A DNA stretch of 64,000 bases, taken from positions 9,442,455 to 9,506,454 of the forward strand of contig CP053166.1 of assembly GCA_014607495.2 (NCBI GenBank). The letters run 5' to 3'. Under the pieces are notes generated by a model. The model saw only the letters and a program-made list of their open reading frames with translations, was not told the DNA's origin and made no database searches. This document shows positions 1-10,189 of the stretch, piece by piece. Source of the DNA: Carposina sasakii (Eukaryota; Arthropoda; Insecta; Lepidoptera; Carposinidae). Position numbers and translations under genes: made by a program. Each line of letters opens with the position of its first letter. Within the stretch, counting starts at the first letter, position 1.

Positions 1-36
1 GGAACATAACAGCAGCTAACTTTCAGTAAAACTTAA

Positions 37-375
37 TCTATACATATAATAAAAATGTAACGGACCGCTGTCTGTACATGGAATTAATATGAGAAAAAAT
101 ATTATAGAATACCTTTATCAACGCAATAGTACCCAAAACAATGATTTTTTGAATTTTTGTCTGTTTATCGGTTTGTCTGTTTGTTTGTGCGTTTGTGCAC
201 GCTAATCTCAGAAACGGTGAACCGATTTCGATGCAGTTTTCAGGAATATATTGTGACAGGTCCCACTTAACATATAGGCTTCTTTTTATCCCGGGAAAAT
301 GTTTTTATCCCGGATGATTTCGATATTTTTCTTTTTTCTGTAGTCCACGCGGACGGAATTGCGGGCGTCCACTAG
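37..375 (+). mobile_element. Non-autonomous Helitron, long variant
   Basis: Starts with TCTATACATATAATAAAA and ends with GGGCGTCCACTAG. It is flanked by A on the left and T on the right, as expected for Helitron insertion between A and T. A short GC-rich hairpin (GGACG...CGTCC) sits just before the CTAG end. There is no coding capacity. The middle (about 90-200) carries extra sequence that the 200-220 bp copies lack; the same extra block is in the inverted copy at 42876-43178. Helitron assignment rests on the end structure and the A/T target; the family identity is inferred. Confidence 0.7.
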
Positions 376-1920
376 TTTAAAATAAAATAGCCTTTACACG
401 GAATAAAAATAAAATGTTATACACTCGTAATATTTCGTTATACTTTTCGTAGATATACCACATCACGGTAATCAAGAGATTGGATAGAAGTGTTTAAAAT
501 TACACACCTTCGACTGTTAACTTTTTATTAGTCCCATGTGGAAAAGAGTAAGCCTACCGCCGCTTTTTAGGCACACACATACCACACTCCATTATCCGAT
601 AGTAAATCCTAAATATATTTTAAATGTAAGTTACTGCCTTTTCTGTATTTAACAAAAATTGTAACAAAATACGGAACCCCGAAGCCAAATCAAAATTTAT
701 TCTATCATCTTCAATCTCGTCATGTGTTGAATCCATTAGCGCCAAGTATAGGCCGGCAAAGTTATCTGTCTGACGGACAAAAATTCAAACTTGTGTTACC
801 ACAAACTCATATCACCATATTTTTCTTGTCTACATAGATAGTGCGACACTGGCGACTGGCGAGATAAACTTGTGATACGATTCCGGTATACTCTTATAGG
901 TGAGGTAGACTATTTTCTGTCAAATAAAAACAATTAGTTGACATCCTAACGATTACTTAAATATCTAATCAGCGCGAGGTGATTAGAGTTTATTTATGAC
1001 AATGGCATACGTTTGGAAAGGTTTTCTTTTTTATTTTGTTGTTGTGTAGTACCTTTATACAAAATGTTATTTTTAACCTCATAACTTTTCATTATTGATT
1101 CCTTTCTTTGAAATTTTAGATATATAAAATATGACGAAATTAGGTATATAAAATTGACTAAGGTCATTCATATTCTGGGAAAATCAAGTTATTCATTCCG
1201 GAAACATAACTAAACGTGTCATTTGGACAAAAAAAAACGGTCATTAATTATATTTTTTTCACAAATTCCAATCAAACTCCAGTTTATTATGGTGGCATAT
1301 GGACGCGATATCTCATTTAAGCACCTCAATTATTTTTTTTCTTTTAATTCAACTTACATTTTATAGCTGTTCTTACTATTTATTAATGTACGAGTATAAT
1401 TGTTTTCTGTGAATATGTATGTATAATGTAAACTGTATGTGTGTGTGTCATTTATCAAGATAGTTTGGTATTTTATTTACCTAAAAAACCATTTAGTAAA
1501 CATATAATTGATGGAAAAATTTACTTTGGTCGACCTATTCATCGAAATAGGTTAATAAAATTAAATCAATGATGATTATTTTTATAGTTTTTTATTGATT
1601 TTAGTTAGCTACATAGTTAATTAAATCTAAATTCGAACACAGTATAAAATTGTTGTTCCTTTTATTAAAGGCTGTTGAAATAACAAAGTTTTTCTATTTC
1701 CTTCTTTAGCCTTAAGTTTACCTTAATTCTAAGTTTGGAGCACTTCGGACTACAAGTTCTGGAACTAAAGCAACATTCACGGTAACTTTAAGGTCAAGAT
1801 CGAATTGAAAAACTTAGGTCTTAACATACAAGGTCTTTAGGGCCGGAGGGATAAAGAAATTACTTGGAAGGGAAAAGTTGAACGAAAACGGACTTGAGCC
1901 TTGAAAAATGGTTTATACAG
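376..1920. other. Unassigned AT-rich stretch
   Basis: No ORF or clear repeat boundary. A piece at 523-600 (CCCATGTGG...AAGCCTACCGCCGC) matches three other places in the window (51020-51150, and inverted at 34772-34826 and 53938-53998); it is listed here as family D. The rest is low-complexity AT-rich sequence. Confidence 0.5.
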
Positions 1921-2165
1921 CTAGTGGACGCCCGCGACTACGTGCGCGTGGACTGCAGATAAAACAAAATGTCGAAATTATCCAGGATAAAAATATTTTC
2001 TCGGTATAAAAAGTAGCCTATGTGTTATTCTAATATGTAAGCTATATTTTTGTGAAGTTTTATAAAAATCCATTTAGTAGTTTTTGAGTGAAAACAATAA
2101 ATATAACCTTACCTTATATACATACCTCGTTACAAACTTTCGCTTTTATTATATTACTTAGTAGA
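1921..2165 (-). mobile_element. Non-autonomous Helitron copy
   Basis: Read on the minus strand it begins TCTACTAAGTAATATAATAAA and ends GGGCGTCCACTAG, with the GC-rich terminal hairpin seen in the sister copies. The base after CTAG is C rather than the canonical T, so the flank or end has mutated. The interior differs in part from sister copies (about 2030-2110). Confidence 0.6.
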
Positions 2166-2572
2166 ATTAGAACTTTTTGTAGTACATAGTATGTATCTGT
2201 GCTGATTGATGCTTTGATCCTTATTATGCAAAGAGGTCAATTAAATCAAAAGGCTAAATCGTAAACATCACTATTTTTAAAAAACCATTATCATTAATGC
2301 ACGTGCTACATTACTCACGCTAACAAATATATTTAATCAAGTCTTTTGATGGAATCAGAGCAAAGCAAAGCTAGCTTCACGATATACATTTTTAATAATT
2401 TCGTTTTAAAATATTCGAAGCAACAGTTCGGAAAATGAATTTTATTTATGGATCAACGTTGCTTCTAATTAATTTAGAGCAATAACAAAATGTCAACTAA
2501 CTTTATAGTGCTTTTTGGGTACAACTACTTAATGTTAAGGACTTTTGAGGTTCCTTAAAGTAGTACATAGTA
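2166..2572. other. Unassigned, with a family A end fragment
   Basis: AT-rich. At about 2176-2216 the phrase TGTGCTGATTGATGCTTT repeats the outer end of the family A copy that starts at 2573, so a second, nearly empty family A remnant probably lies here. Otherwise nothing recognised. Confidence 0.4.
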
Positions 2573-2790
2573 GATACCTGTGCTGATTGATGCTTTACTA
2601 GAATATGTCAGCTGCATCTCCTTTCTCCATGTCGTAAGAGTTGACTAAGGTACTCAGCGGTGTTCCCTCATGAGATAAGCAAGCAACTTGTCACATCTGA
2701 CCCCGCTATCTGACTATACGTGGCTGTAAGTATTTCCTTCGTGATCTCAGTCTACCCTATTTTGAAAATACAGCCATATGAATGTGTATA
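2573..2790 (-). mobile_element. Dispersed repeat family A, near full length
   Basis: One of about 13 copies of an unnamed dispersed repeat in this window. Conserved blocks, in plus-copy orientation, are ACACACGGCTGTGTT near one end, CTGCAGGATC...GGAGATC, then GCTAGCTTATCGCCTGAGAG, then CGACTCTTACGACATGCACG and GGAGATGCAGCTGATGTATT, ending near CAGCACAG. This copy has all the blocks in reverse. There is no ORF and no visible TIR; no tRNA box was convincingly found. It could be a SINE, a LINE 3' end or a Helitron relic. It abuts the inverted repeat at 2790. Confidence 0.55.
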
Positions 2791-3066
2791 TATAAGGTCT
2801 ATCGAAAATTAGTGATTATCTTTTGACACGAAACTAAGTAGGTAAAAAGAAACAACTTTCACTATGGGACCAACTCCGAAATAGTGAAAAAAAAAATCAG
2901 CTGTTTCATACATTTCAGTGCAGTAATTATTCGAGATTGTATGGAACAGCTGATATTTTTTTTTTCACTATTTCGAAGTTGGTCCCATAGAGGAAGCTGT
3001 TTATTTTTATCTACCTAGTTTCGTGTCGAAAGATAGATAATCACTAATGTTGGAAAGACCTTATAT
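2790..3066. repeat. 277-bp inverted repeat, MITE-like
   Basis: The two arms are near reverse complements over about 120 bp each. The ends read TATATAAGGTCT and AGACCTTATATA, and the arms share GGGACCAACT.CGAAATAGTG and ATCAGCTGTT. The loop is short (about 2905-2940). Foldback DNA transposon relics look like this. TA flanks are possible, but they merge with AT-rich DNA. Confidence 0.65.
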
Positions 3067-3619
3067 ATTACAATTTTATTTAAATGAAATTAAAATTAAA
3101 TTATTGTATCAATATTGAAAATACTTATTATCATTTAAAATTGCTACCGCTGGGTTATTCATAAAATATCAAAGAGATACAAAAAACAGCATCTTGTTAC
3201 CAATATAACACATTAATTTCATGTTATTTAATAAAATATATATTTTAAGCTAGTAATTATACATTTTATGATGATATAAAAACTTGTATAACTGCTTAAT
3301 ATTTAAAAAAAATGTGAACATTTTAATAGGCATTCAAGGTCTAAGGTTGCCTTTACTAAGTTACACAATATATCATAATTCGACATGGCTTTTTGAAATT
3401 AAAGTTATATAATATTTATTTTAAATAGCGTATCATTAATTTTGTGCGTAACTGAATTAATGCTTTTGTTTATGTACTATTTTTTATAACTATTATTTAT
3501 GTGCTTAAATTAATATTATAAATTATATAATATAAAATAGTTAATAAAAATAAACTTTTTGTAACGGGTAGCTTTACGTATGTTATTTAAAAAAACTTGA
3601 ATCATGTAGTTGCCTTCTA
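3067..3619. other. Unassigned AT-rich stretch
   Basis: Very AT-rich, with several runs such as TTAATATTATAAATTATATAATATAA near 3500. No ORF, repeat pair or RNA gene seen. Confidence 0.4.
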
Positions 3620-3675
3620 TATTTCTATATTGCTATTCGTATAGAAAGAAAGCTTAACAATATTTAAAATTCGTC

Positions 3676-3760
3676 ATCCGAGTAATTGACCCGGTGGCTT
3701 AGTGGTTATAGCGGCTGGCACGGTTTGCAGCGGTCATGGGTTCGATTCCCACTCGGGTGA
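3676..3760 (+). repeat. tRNA-like module, copy 1
   Basis: GACCCGGTGGCTTAGTGGTT resembles a tRNA 5' half with A box, and GGGTTCGATTCCCA is a good B box. The outer stem ACCCG/CGGGT can pair, but the anticodon arm would need a 10-nt loop, so this is unlikely to be a working tRNA gene. Related modules are at 11303-11377 and 20318-20391 (both reversed). Upstream, CGTCATCCGAG is shared with the 11 kb copy, so the module is part of a larger repeat, possibly a SINE head. Confidence 0.5.
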
Positions 3761-3808
3761 AGAATTTATTCCATTTTCTTTATTAATAATTTTATAATAT
3801 TTTAGTTC

Positions 3809-4029
3809 TCTATATACATAAGAATAAAATTGTAACGTATCGATGTTTGTGCACGCTAATCTCATAAATGGCTAGACCGATTTCGATGCAGTTTTCAGGA
3901 ATATATTGTGACAGGTTCCACTTAACATATAGGCTACTTTTAATCCCGGAAAAATGTTTTTATCCCGTATAATTTCTATATTTTGTTTTTTCTACAGCCC
4001 ACGCGGACGGAGTCGCGGGCGTCCACTAG
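3809..4029 (+). mobile_element. Non-autonomous Helitron, short variant
   Basis: Runs from TCTATATACATAAGAATAAA to GTCGCGGGCGTCCACTAG (221 bp), with the GC hairpin before CTAG. The base after CTAG is A, not T. The interior (TTCGATGCAGTTTTCAGGAA, ATTGTGACAGG, TTTTATCCCG) matches the copies at 37, 29316, 33462 and 42876. Confidence 0.65.
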
Positions 4030-4402
4030 AATCTCAATATAGTTATAATATATTACTTATAATAATGATAAGAAATTAAATATATTTTAATTATAACTCT
4101 AATCAACCTTTAAGCTTGAAACATTAAAAACCACTGCTGTGAATGAACTAGTAATAAACGATTATTACCTGTCAAATTATTTCTATAAACATCTTTTAAC
4201 TTACGCATGTATGTTACATCATTTGCATTTTAATTTATTCATCTATACGATATATAAAATTCTTTGCTCTTGCTGGACCTGCCCCCTAGCATGACCACGG
4301 CATCGTGTAATTACTAAAGATATCGTACGCAAACGAAATTTGGGCGTCTACGTATCTTCTCATATCTTCATATTAAATGGATATTGACGTGTCTACGATT
4401 TA
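4030..4402. other. Unassigned stretch
   Basis: AT-rich DNA between two Helitron copies; no ORF or repeat identified. Confidence 0.35.
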
Positions 4403-4562
4403 TCTTACTAACATTATAAACGCGAAAATTTGTGAGTATGGATGGATGGATGGATGTTTGTCTCTACGGCTGGACGATTTTAATAAAAAGTAATTGTACA
4501 TGGATTAACACGGCTACTTTTTATCTCGGGAAAATATTTATCGTATTTTGTTTTTTTGACAG
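4403..4562 (+). mobile_element. Truncated Helitron copy (3' end missing)
   Basis: Starts at TCTTACTAACATTATAAACG, then GCGAAAATTTGTGAGTATGG with a short (GGAT) run, then GGCTACTTTTTATCTCGGG. It stops near TTTTTTGACAG; the GC hairpin and CTAG are absent. It belongs to the subfamily that starts with ACTAATATTATAAACGCG (copies at 15488, 57191, 60577). Confidence 0.55.
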
Positions 4563-4978
4563 CGAAGTAATGTTATTTTTATTTATTTTATGTTAAATTC
4601 TGAATACCTATATATGGCTGCAACGATTAAAGTAGTTAGATTTAAAAAAAAAATGTTCACACAGACGAAGTACCAATCAAATATCTAGTTTATTAATATA
4701 TAGTATGTCACACTATTTGTATTTAAATTTATTCATGTAAACTAATTTTATGAGGTTCCTCCAAGTCTGCAAGGTTTTGGCCCATAGTGTAGTAAAAATA
4801 CTAGTATGTTAACTAGTTATAGAGTAATTTTATACAGTGGCTAAACTTAGAGATTATCGTATTATTTTTCAATATTTTTTTTGCTCTTAGGTTTAGTGTA
4901 ATTTTTAACTTTTTTCTCCTTGATGTTGAAAACATTTATATGTCGTTTTTCAATTTCTTTCATTTTCTAGTTACTATA
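4563..4978. other. Unassigned stretch
   Basis: AT-rich, no recognised element; ends where MITE-2 similarity begins. Confidence 0.35.
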
Positions 4979-5371
4979 CTGAAATGCTGAACAAGTACCA
5001 TTCTGTTGAGTTATACGATAGTGTTATTACTCGCAGGATGTATTTTTATTTGATTATCTTGGCGATCCTGTGACTAATTAAATAGGCTTATTGGTTATTT
5101 TGTGACGCATTGATGTTTTTGGATCACTTGTGACTCTTTTTGAACTTTCTAGAGGGCAACTTTTTTTTTTAAATAATCTTTTGGTTAATATTTTATTTTT
5201 AAGTCATTATCTAAGGCCTAATTAAACGAACTAAACTATATATTTTCCTGAAAATATGAATAAAATGACGGAAAATTTTGGAATTTTCCTGCGAACATTT
5301 TCAGTGTTTTCCACATCAGAATCGTCTGAAGTCATGGTATCAATATTTGCCTGGCTGTCATAAACATCCTG
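4979..5371 (+). mobile_element. MITE-2 copy, left end missing
   Basis: Matches 34911-35295 over most of its length (CTGAA.TGCTGAACAAGTACCA, GATCACTTGTGACTC, TCAATATTTGCCTGGCTG) and ends ACATCCTGTA, a mutated form of ACACCCTGTA. The left CAGGGTG terminus is lost. No ORF of its own; non-autonomous DNA transposon relic, superfamily not determined. Confidence 0.6.
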
Positions 5372-5697
5372 TATATAAATGCCACTTGTAGTTATCTTAC
5401 CGTATATTCCACTGTGCTATGATACTATCAAAAGCTCATTTAAATTTAAAACAGGAATTGATCTCATTTTATTCAATTTCAATACGTGTAGTAATTTTGC
5501 GCAACGGATTACACATGGTTATGGCATTCTATCGAATTTCATTAGGATTTAAATTAAGAAGACATCTGGAGCCATATTTCAAAAATTTTAAGCACAAATT
5601 CTAATTCCAATTTGACGAAATTAGATTTAAAGGTAAGATATAATCTTTTATTATTATAACTGTGTACATTAGAGTTTTAGCAACAGTTTGTCCATTC

Positions 5698-5755
5698 CGG
5701 ACGTACAATGTGGTCACTTACATTCTCGGACGTACAATGTGGTCACTTACATTCT
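5698..5755 (+). repeat. 29-bp tandem duplication
   Basis: Two adjacent copies of a 29-bp unit beginning ACGTACAATGTGGTCACTTA; they differ at most at the edge. Upstream (5372-5697) is unassigned AT-rich sequence with a spurious 61-codon ORF. Confidence 0.75.
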
Positions 5756-5787
5756 CTAGGTACATGCATTTACTATAATTATTACTC

Positions 5788-6044
5788 GATCCCAGTCACG
5801 GGCCTGCACCAATGAATTTATTTCATGTGCAGATTTTATAATCTTGCTAAATTTTCACTTAGCTCGTGCCTCGGAAAGCACGTAAAACCGTTGGTCCTGC
5901 GCCTGATCTCTCTCCGGTCGTGTCGGCTTTCCGTCCCATCGGACTATGAGAGTAACGGAATAGAGAGTGCATCTCTATTTGCGCACTCACTTATCTCCGT
6001 AGAGATTGGTCGCCTTGGCCGAAATACGGTCGAAGATCATCATT
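5788..6044 (+). mobile_element. SINE-B copy, 5' truncated
   Basis: Begins at the tail of the tRNA-like B box (TCGATCCCAGTCACGGGCCT), then the body AGCTCGTGCCTCGGAAAGCA and CTCTCTCCGGTCGTGTCGGC, and ends in CGAAATACGGTCGAAGATCA followed by ATCATT. The reference copy is the full-length one at 48215-48564. The 103-codon ORF over this stretch is a chance reading of the SINE. Confidence 0.75.
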
Positions 6045-6127
6045 ATAATTATTACATGCTTACTAAGTGTTACACGAATAAAATTCGGTTGGCGAAGAAC
6101 TATAGAGTCCGTGAATGTGACGTAGAT

Positions 6128-6236
6128 TCGATTTAAATTATTACAAATTTCCAAATTGTAATTTTAAACTTTTCTAGAATAAAGTCCTTCTAGAACAGTT
6201 TAAAATTATAATTTGGAAATTCCTAATTTAAATCGA
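6128..6236. repeat. 109-bp foldback hairpin
   Basis: TCGATTTAAATTATTACAAA at the left is mirrored by the right end, which reads AATTTAAATCGA. The arms are about 50 bp with a few mismatches and a tiny loop around 6180-6186. A transcript would form a long hairpin. Origin unknown. Confidence 0.65.
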
Positions 6237-6500
6237 CTTATCAACTTATTTTGGTATAATATAGGTGTATCTATAACTAACTTCTACTAAGGGGGCTATG
6301 GCGTACCTATGGGAGGTCAGTTGATCATCCTAATTTTTACAGGATGGTCAGCAGATTTATCTTATCAGGTAGCATGCCCAAAATACTGGCTGCGTTGCCG
6401 TGCTGGATGGCTATGCTAATTCTTTGGCCTAAGTAGCAGCCAGCATTTTGGTCACTTGTATCTAGTTCTATATTTTCTGAATTATATTTATATTTGAATT

Positions 6501-6724
6501 AGTGGACGCCCGCGACTTCGTACGCGTGGACTGCAGAAAAATTAAAATGTCGAATTTATTCGAGATAAAAATATTTTCCCGGGATAAAAAGTAGGCAATG
6601 TGTTAATCCAGGATGTCAGCTAACTCCATACCAAATTTTATTAAAATCGCTCCAGCCGTTTTTACGTGAAATAGTAAGAGACATCCATCCATCCATACTT
6701 ACAAACTTTCGCGTTTATAATATG
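6501..6724 (-). mobile_element. Helitron copy with decayed ends
   Basis: Minus-strand reading: GCGAAAGTTTGTAAGTATGG, a GGAT run, TTTTACG..GGCTGGAGCGATTT, and the terminal GGGCGTCCACTAA where CTAG has become CTAA. The first ~15 bp of the 5' end are missing. Confidence 0.6.
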
Positions 6725-7078
6725 ATTTCTGTGTCAGGAAATCTTAAATTACCCGAAAAGTTATATTTTTATTTACATTCCGAAATATGCAGATAAAAAA
6801 TATTTAAAAAATCACAAAGCAAGATACTCTTTCAAATATTCGCCTACTGAATATTTCAGTGTTTCCACCGCATCGAACGCTTCTAAGGAGCGTTCTAATG
6901 ATAAATTCAAATCGAGATTCTCTCGAGAACAAAGCAATCAGACGCTGGGGTTGGCGTGCCTGTAGCGTGACGTCACGTCAAAGAATATTTCGCAGATGGT
7001 ACACTATTGCAATAGAAAATTGCCTACAACACATGGTATGTGCTTACAACATGGATCAGCTCATCATGTACATAGTTA
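6725..7078. other. Unassigned stretch with weak ORF
   Basis: Contains most of a 110-codon ORF (6859-7191), but its end runs into SINE-B sequence and its start has no family resemblance, so I do not call it a gene. GC content is somewhat higher around 6850-7000. Confidence 0.35.
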
Positions 7079-7497
7079 AGCACAAACACAGGTGTACTCA
7101 CTCTCATAGTCCGATAGTCCGAATCCAACAAGACCGGAGAGATCAGGCGCATTTCCAGGTACAACATAGGGATAATTTTTTACAATATTAATATCTTTAT
7201 ATCCCAACTAATATTATAAATGCGAAAGTAATTCCTGTCTGTTAGGTACAACGATTTTGATGAAATACAGTGATAATTTTTTTACGAAAAAAAGGATGAA
7301 GGGGTTGAAATAGAGGTTGAAAGTTTGTATGGGATTTCTTATTAAGAAAGGAATACGCAAGGAATCAATTTGACGCGGACGAAGTCGTGGGCGGCCGCTA
7401 GTGTGAAATAAATTCAGTGGCACATGCCCGTGGGACGATCCTATGTAGTCTAAGTGGAAGGCGAACGTCTAACCAATTACCTAAGCTATTCCTGCTT
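7079..7497 (-). mobile_element. SINE-B copy split by a Helitron
   Basis: 7079-7201 carries the SINE middle (CTCTCATAGTCCGATAGTCC, GACCGGAGAGATCAGGCGC) and 7402-7497 the head side (GTGAAATAAATTCAGTGG, then a degenerate tRNA part). Removing the Helitron at 7202-7401 joins the halves in the order expected from the intact copy at 48215-48564. The copy is older and more diverged than that one. Confidence 0.7.
7202..7401 (+). mobile_element. Non-autonomous Helitron, 200 bp, inserted in SINE-B
   Basis: Begins TCCCAACTAATATTATAAAT and ends GGGCGGCCGCTAG, with A before and T after. A GC-rich stem-loop (GCGGACGAAGTCGTGGGCGGCCGC) precedes the end. The interior piece ATGAAGGGGTTGAAATAGAG recurs inverted at 13240-13320. 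Its clean placement inside a SINE is the best in-window evidence that these TC...CTAG units move as Helitrons. Confidence 0.8.
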
Positions 7498-7503
7498 TTA
7501 ACC

Positions 7504-7532
7504 ATAGATAGATAGATAACTAGATAGATAGA
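7504..7532 (+). repeat. GATA microsatellite
   Basis: Interrupted (GATA)n run directly upstream of the LINE end; one AACT interruption. Confidence 0.8.
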
Positions 7533-7712
7533 TGGATACCACGTATCGGCAAGCGCAGCGTGGGAAGGCCACCCGCGAGGTGGACGGATGACCTGGCCAA
7601 GGTTGCGGGCGTCGGTTGGATGCAGGCTGCTTCCGACCGGTCGGAGTGGAGGTTGTTGGGGGAGGCCTATGTCCAACAGTGGACTTCTCAGGGCTGTAAA
7701 TGATGATGATGA
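7533..7712 (+). pseudogene. 3' end of an RTE-like LINE (RT C-terminus)
   Basis: Frame starting at 7533 reads WIPRIGKRSVGRPP, then RWTDDLAKVAG, WMQAASDRSEWRLLGEAYVQ, and QWTSQG before a TGA at 7701, followed by a (TGA)n tail. The GRPP.RW.DDL and GEAYVQQWTS pattern is the familiar C-terminus of insect RTE-type reverse transcriptases. Only the last ~56 codons are present, without stops. It is a 5'-truncated insertion with no function. Confidence 0.8.
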
Positions 7713-8775
7713 GATAGATAAAATTCAATGTTTATACAAAGGCGATCTTAATTCCTTCCATGGCATTCTCAACTTGCTAACCTAGTTACCTATGAACAGG
7801 GGCCAATTCTCGAAAAGTCTCGAGTTGGAACGAAGCCGAAACGGAACCGTTGTAGACGCTGTGAACAAAGCAATAATTACTTTACGGTGTCGTAATTAGA
7901 CACATTTCATCACGAGACAAATATCTGTTTTTATTCTGTCATACTCGCGACCGGTGCGTGCTAAAATATACCTTATTACTCAAGCGGTAAATATATTATA
8001 TTGCTTCGCACCGCGTTTCGTTAACGGTTCGTTAGTGGTTGCATTTCGGCTCAAAAGTTTTCAAGTATTGCCCCCCTGATTATAAATGAATAAAAATAAA
8101 TCCATCTATTTCAAATTACTAGTAAACATTTGGGTATTTCCATGAATACTACAAAAAGCCAAAAAAATTGATTAAAGGTACCATTATTATCTCTCTTTTT
8201 TACCCGCAAACGGCCCATATAAAAGACAGAGACAGAAATTGTCTAGTTTATTACAACCGCATTAATTGGGGTACAATTGTCGCGGAAGTTTAATGGAACC
8301 TTTATTTGAATTTAGAACGTTTTAATTAAATAAATCAGTGCTAAACCCTAAACCTCATAAAATAAGGTCCATTATCTAACGTTCGCAAATTTGGGGAAAG
8401 GAAGTGAAAATTATGGTGTAATTATAGGTTGTGTTCAATTAAAAAGATGACGCGAGCATGGAAAGATCGACGAATAATTTTGAGGCTGAATATATATTTT
8501 TTTTAATAATTAAAGATTTTTATCTATACATCCAATAAACATTAGCTGAAAAACGAGATTATGTGTAAAAATAAGTAATATAATTTAGTTGTGTTTATCA
8601 TTACATATTCTTAATCATATTATATTCATTTTTTTTTTCAAATTAAATATGTTAAATATAAATTATGACCTACCTTGACTTATATTTAAGGTCAATAAAA
8701 TAATTTTATACACAACTAGTCTTGTAATCACTGTCTGATTCTTATTGGAAAATTATAACAAGTCTGGTTGATAGT
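7713..8775. other. Unassigned stretch
   Basis: 7800-8070 is richer in GC with CG dinucleotides (GCACCGCGTTTCGTTAACGG near 8010) but has no ORF or repeat partner here. The remainder is AT-rich. Confidence 0.4.
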
Positions 8776-8842
8776 CTGTTCTGATGCGCTAGAATACTAT
8801 CAGCTGCATCTCAATGCAAGAGTTGACTAAGAAACTCGTGTA
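8776..8842 (-). mobile_element. Family A fragment
   Basis: Only the distal part is present: TCAGCTGCATCTC, GAGTTGACTAAGAAACTCG. It stops 20 bp before MITE-4. Confidence 0.5.
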
Positions 8843-8861
8843 TTTTTTCATATCTATACAC

Positions 8862-9013
8862 CGCAGCTTTTATACTATAGGGGCACATCTCGAAAATTTT
8901 GTGATTTCGAGTTTTTATAAAATATCGGCACAAAATCAATACGCAAACATCTTAAACGCATTTTCCCAATAACCATTTTTTTCGAGTTGTGCCCCTATAG
9001 TATGAAAGCTGCG
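8862..9013. mobile_element. MITE-4 copy (GCAGCTTT...AAAGCTGC)
   Basis: Terminal inverted repeats of about 30 bp: CGCAGCTTTTATACTATAGG at the left, and the right end ends CCCTATAGTATGAAAGCTGCG. A second copy in opposite orientation is at 51720-51872, with the same 152-153 bp length. No coding capacity. Confidence 0.75.
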
Positions 9014-10189
9014 ACATGTATAGGGACTACACCAGCTCAAATTATATAAAGTGACAAACCAAAAATCGCCATATCCTATAACTTACAGCACACTCGAGAA
9101 ACCGTTTGTCTGAAAATGAGTAAGTACAGTTCCAAAATTAGCATGTCTTTGAAGATTCCAGGATCCATAAGTGGCTGAACGTTCCTGTAAAGGTAGGAGA
9201 ATGAAGTGGTTGATCCTAATGATATAGCATGAAGCTACTTTGAAGATTAAACGGACTTTTCAGGAGTCCATTTTTGTAAGTGCCCTTGCATATTTTTAAG
9301 TTGTAAGATTTGAACGTATTAAAAGATTGCAAGCGAGAAAATTTTCCACTTTTCTGGAATTATAAATAGCACGAATGTTATGATATACTTGAATTGTTTT
9401 TAGTAAATGCTTTGTTTTTTGCTATGGTTTTTTGAAAATACGTGCAGTACACAAAATAGATTACTTTATATTTTTGTCTCAGGCAAATCGCGAATTGAGA
9501 CAATTTGTCTATTTGCGAATTTGACAGATTGCGACCGCTGGACAATTTTCGAAATTGACAATTTGCGCCTGAAGGATCGAAAATGTTAGTTTATGTATGA
9601 TACTAATTAAATTTTTTGTAAAAATTCAAATTGCACTCAAATATTGACAATTGATTAGCACCTCAAATAGCATTCGTGTTATAAGAAAATAATTTAAACA
9701 TTGTTTAAGGTCACAAAAATTTACGGTGTTATTACAAAAGAGCGCCTAAAGTTAGACTCGATTTAAATATGACATTTGACAGCAAAATGTATGGCATATC
9801 TGCCAAATTTAGGGCATGTTTAGCTTAACAGATGTTTAAATTCTTTTGTTATAACACGATAACTATTTTTGGCTATTAAATGTAACTATTAAACAGTGTT
9901 ATGCTTTGCTTTTTCAATTATACCCAAAACCATTTTAGACGCGGTTTTATAATAACATCGTATGAGTTTTGGAGATCATAAAGATTCTTCTGATAATTAC
10001 GATTACTTACACTATTCGGTTAACTATTAAAATAACATGAGATAAGAATATTGAAATACATGAGATAAGTAACCCAAACCTGAGTTCTAATAATACTAGA
10101 TTTTTCTAAAAATCCAATTATTATAAAGATAAAATCTAAATATCATCTTCTAATGATCAACGATATCATCCAATTTCACGCCTGTCAAA
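9014..10189. other. Unassigned stretch with weak inverted repeats
   Basis: 9478-9580 has an imperfect inverted repeat (TCAGGCAAAT / ATTTGCGCCTGA). 9735-9856 is bounded by GTGTTATTACAAAAG and CTTTTGTTATAACAC, a possible small MITE. Nothing coding. Confidence 0.4.

Noticed and set aside
3690..3760. Functional tRNA gene
   Set aside because: A and B boxes are good but the anticodon arm does not fold with a 7-nt loop, and related modules recur with shared flanks.
5825..6136. 103-codon ORF as a gene
   Set aside because: It lies mostly in SINE-B; the same sequence in other copies gives other chance ORFs.
6859..7191. 110-codon ORF as a gene
   Set aside because: It ends inside a SINE-B copy and has no recognisable domain.
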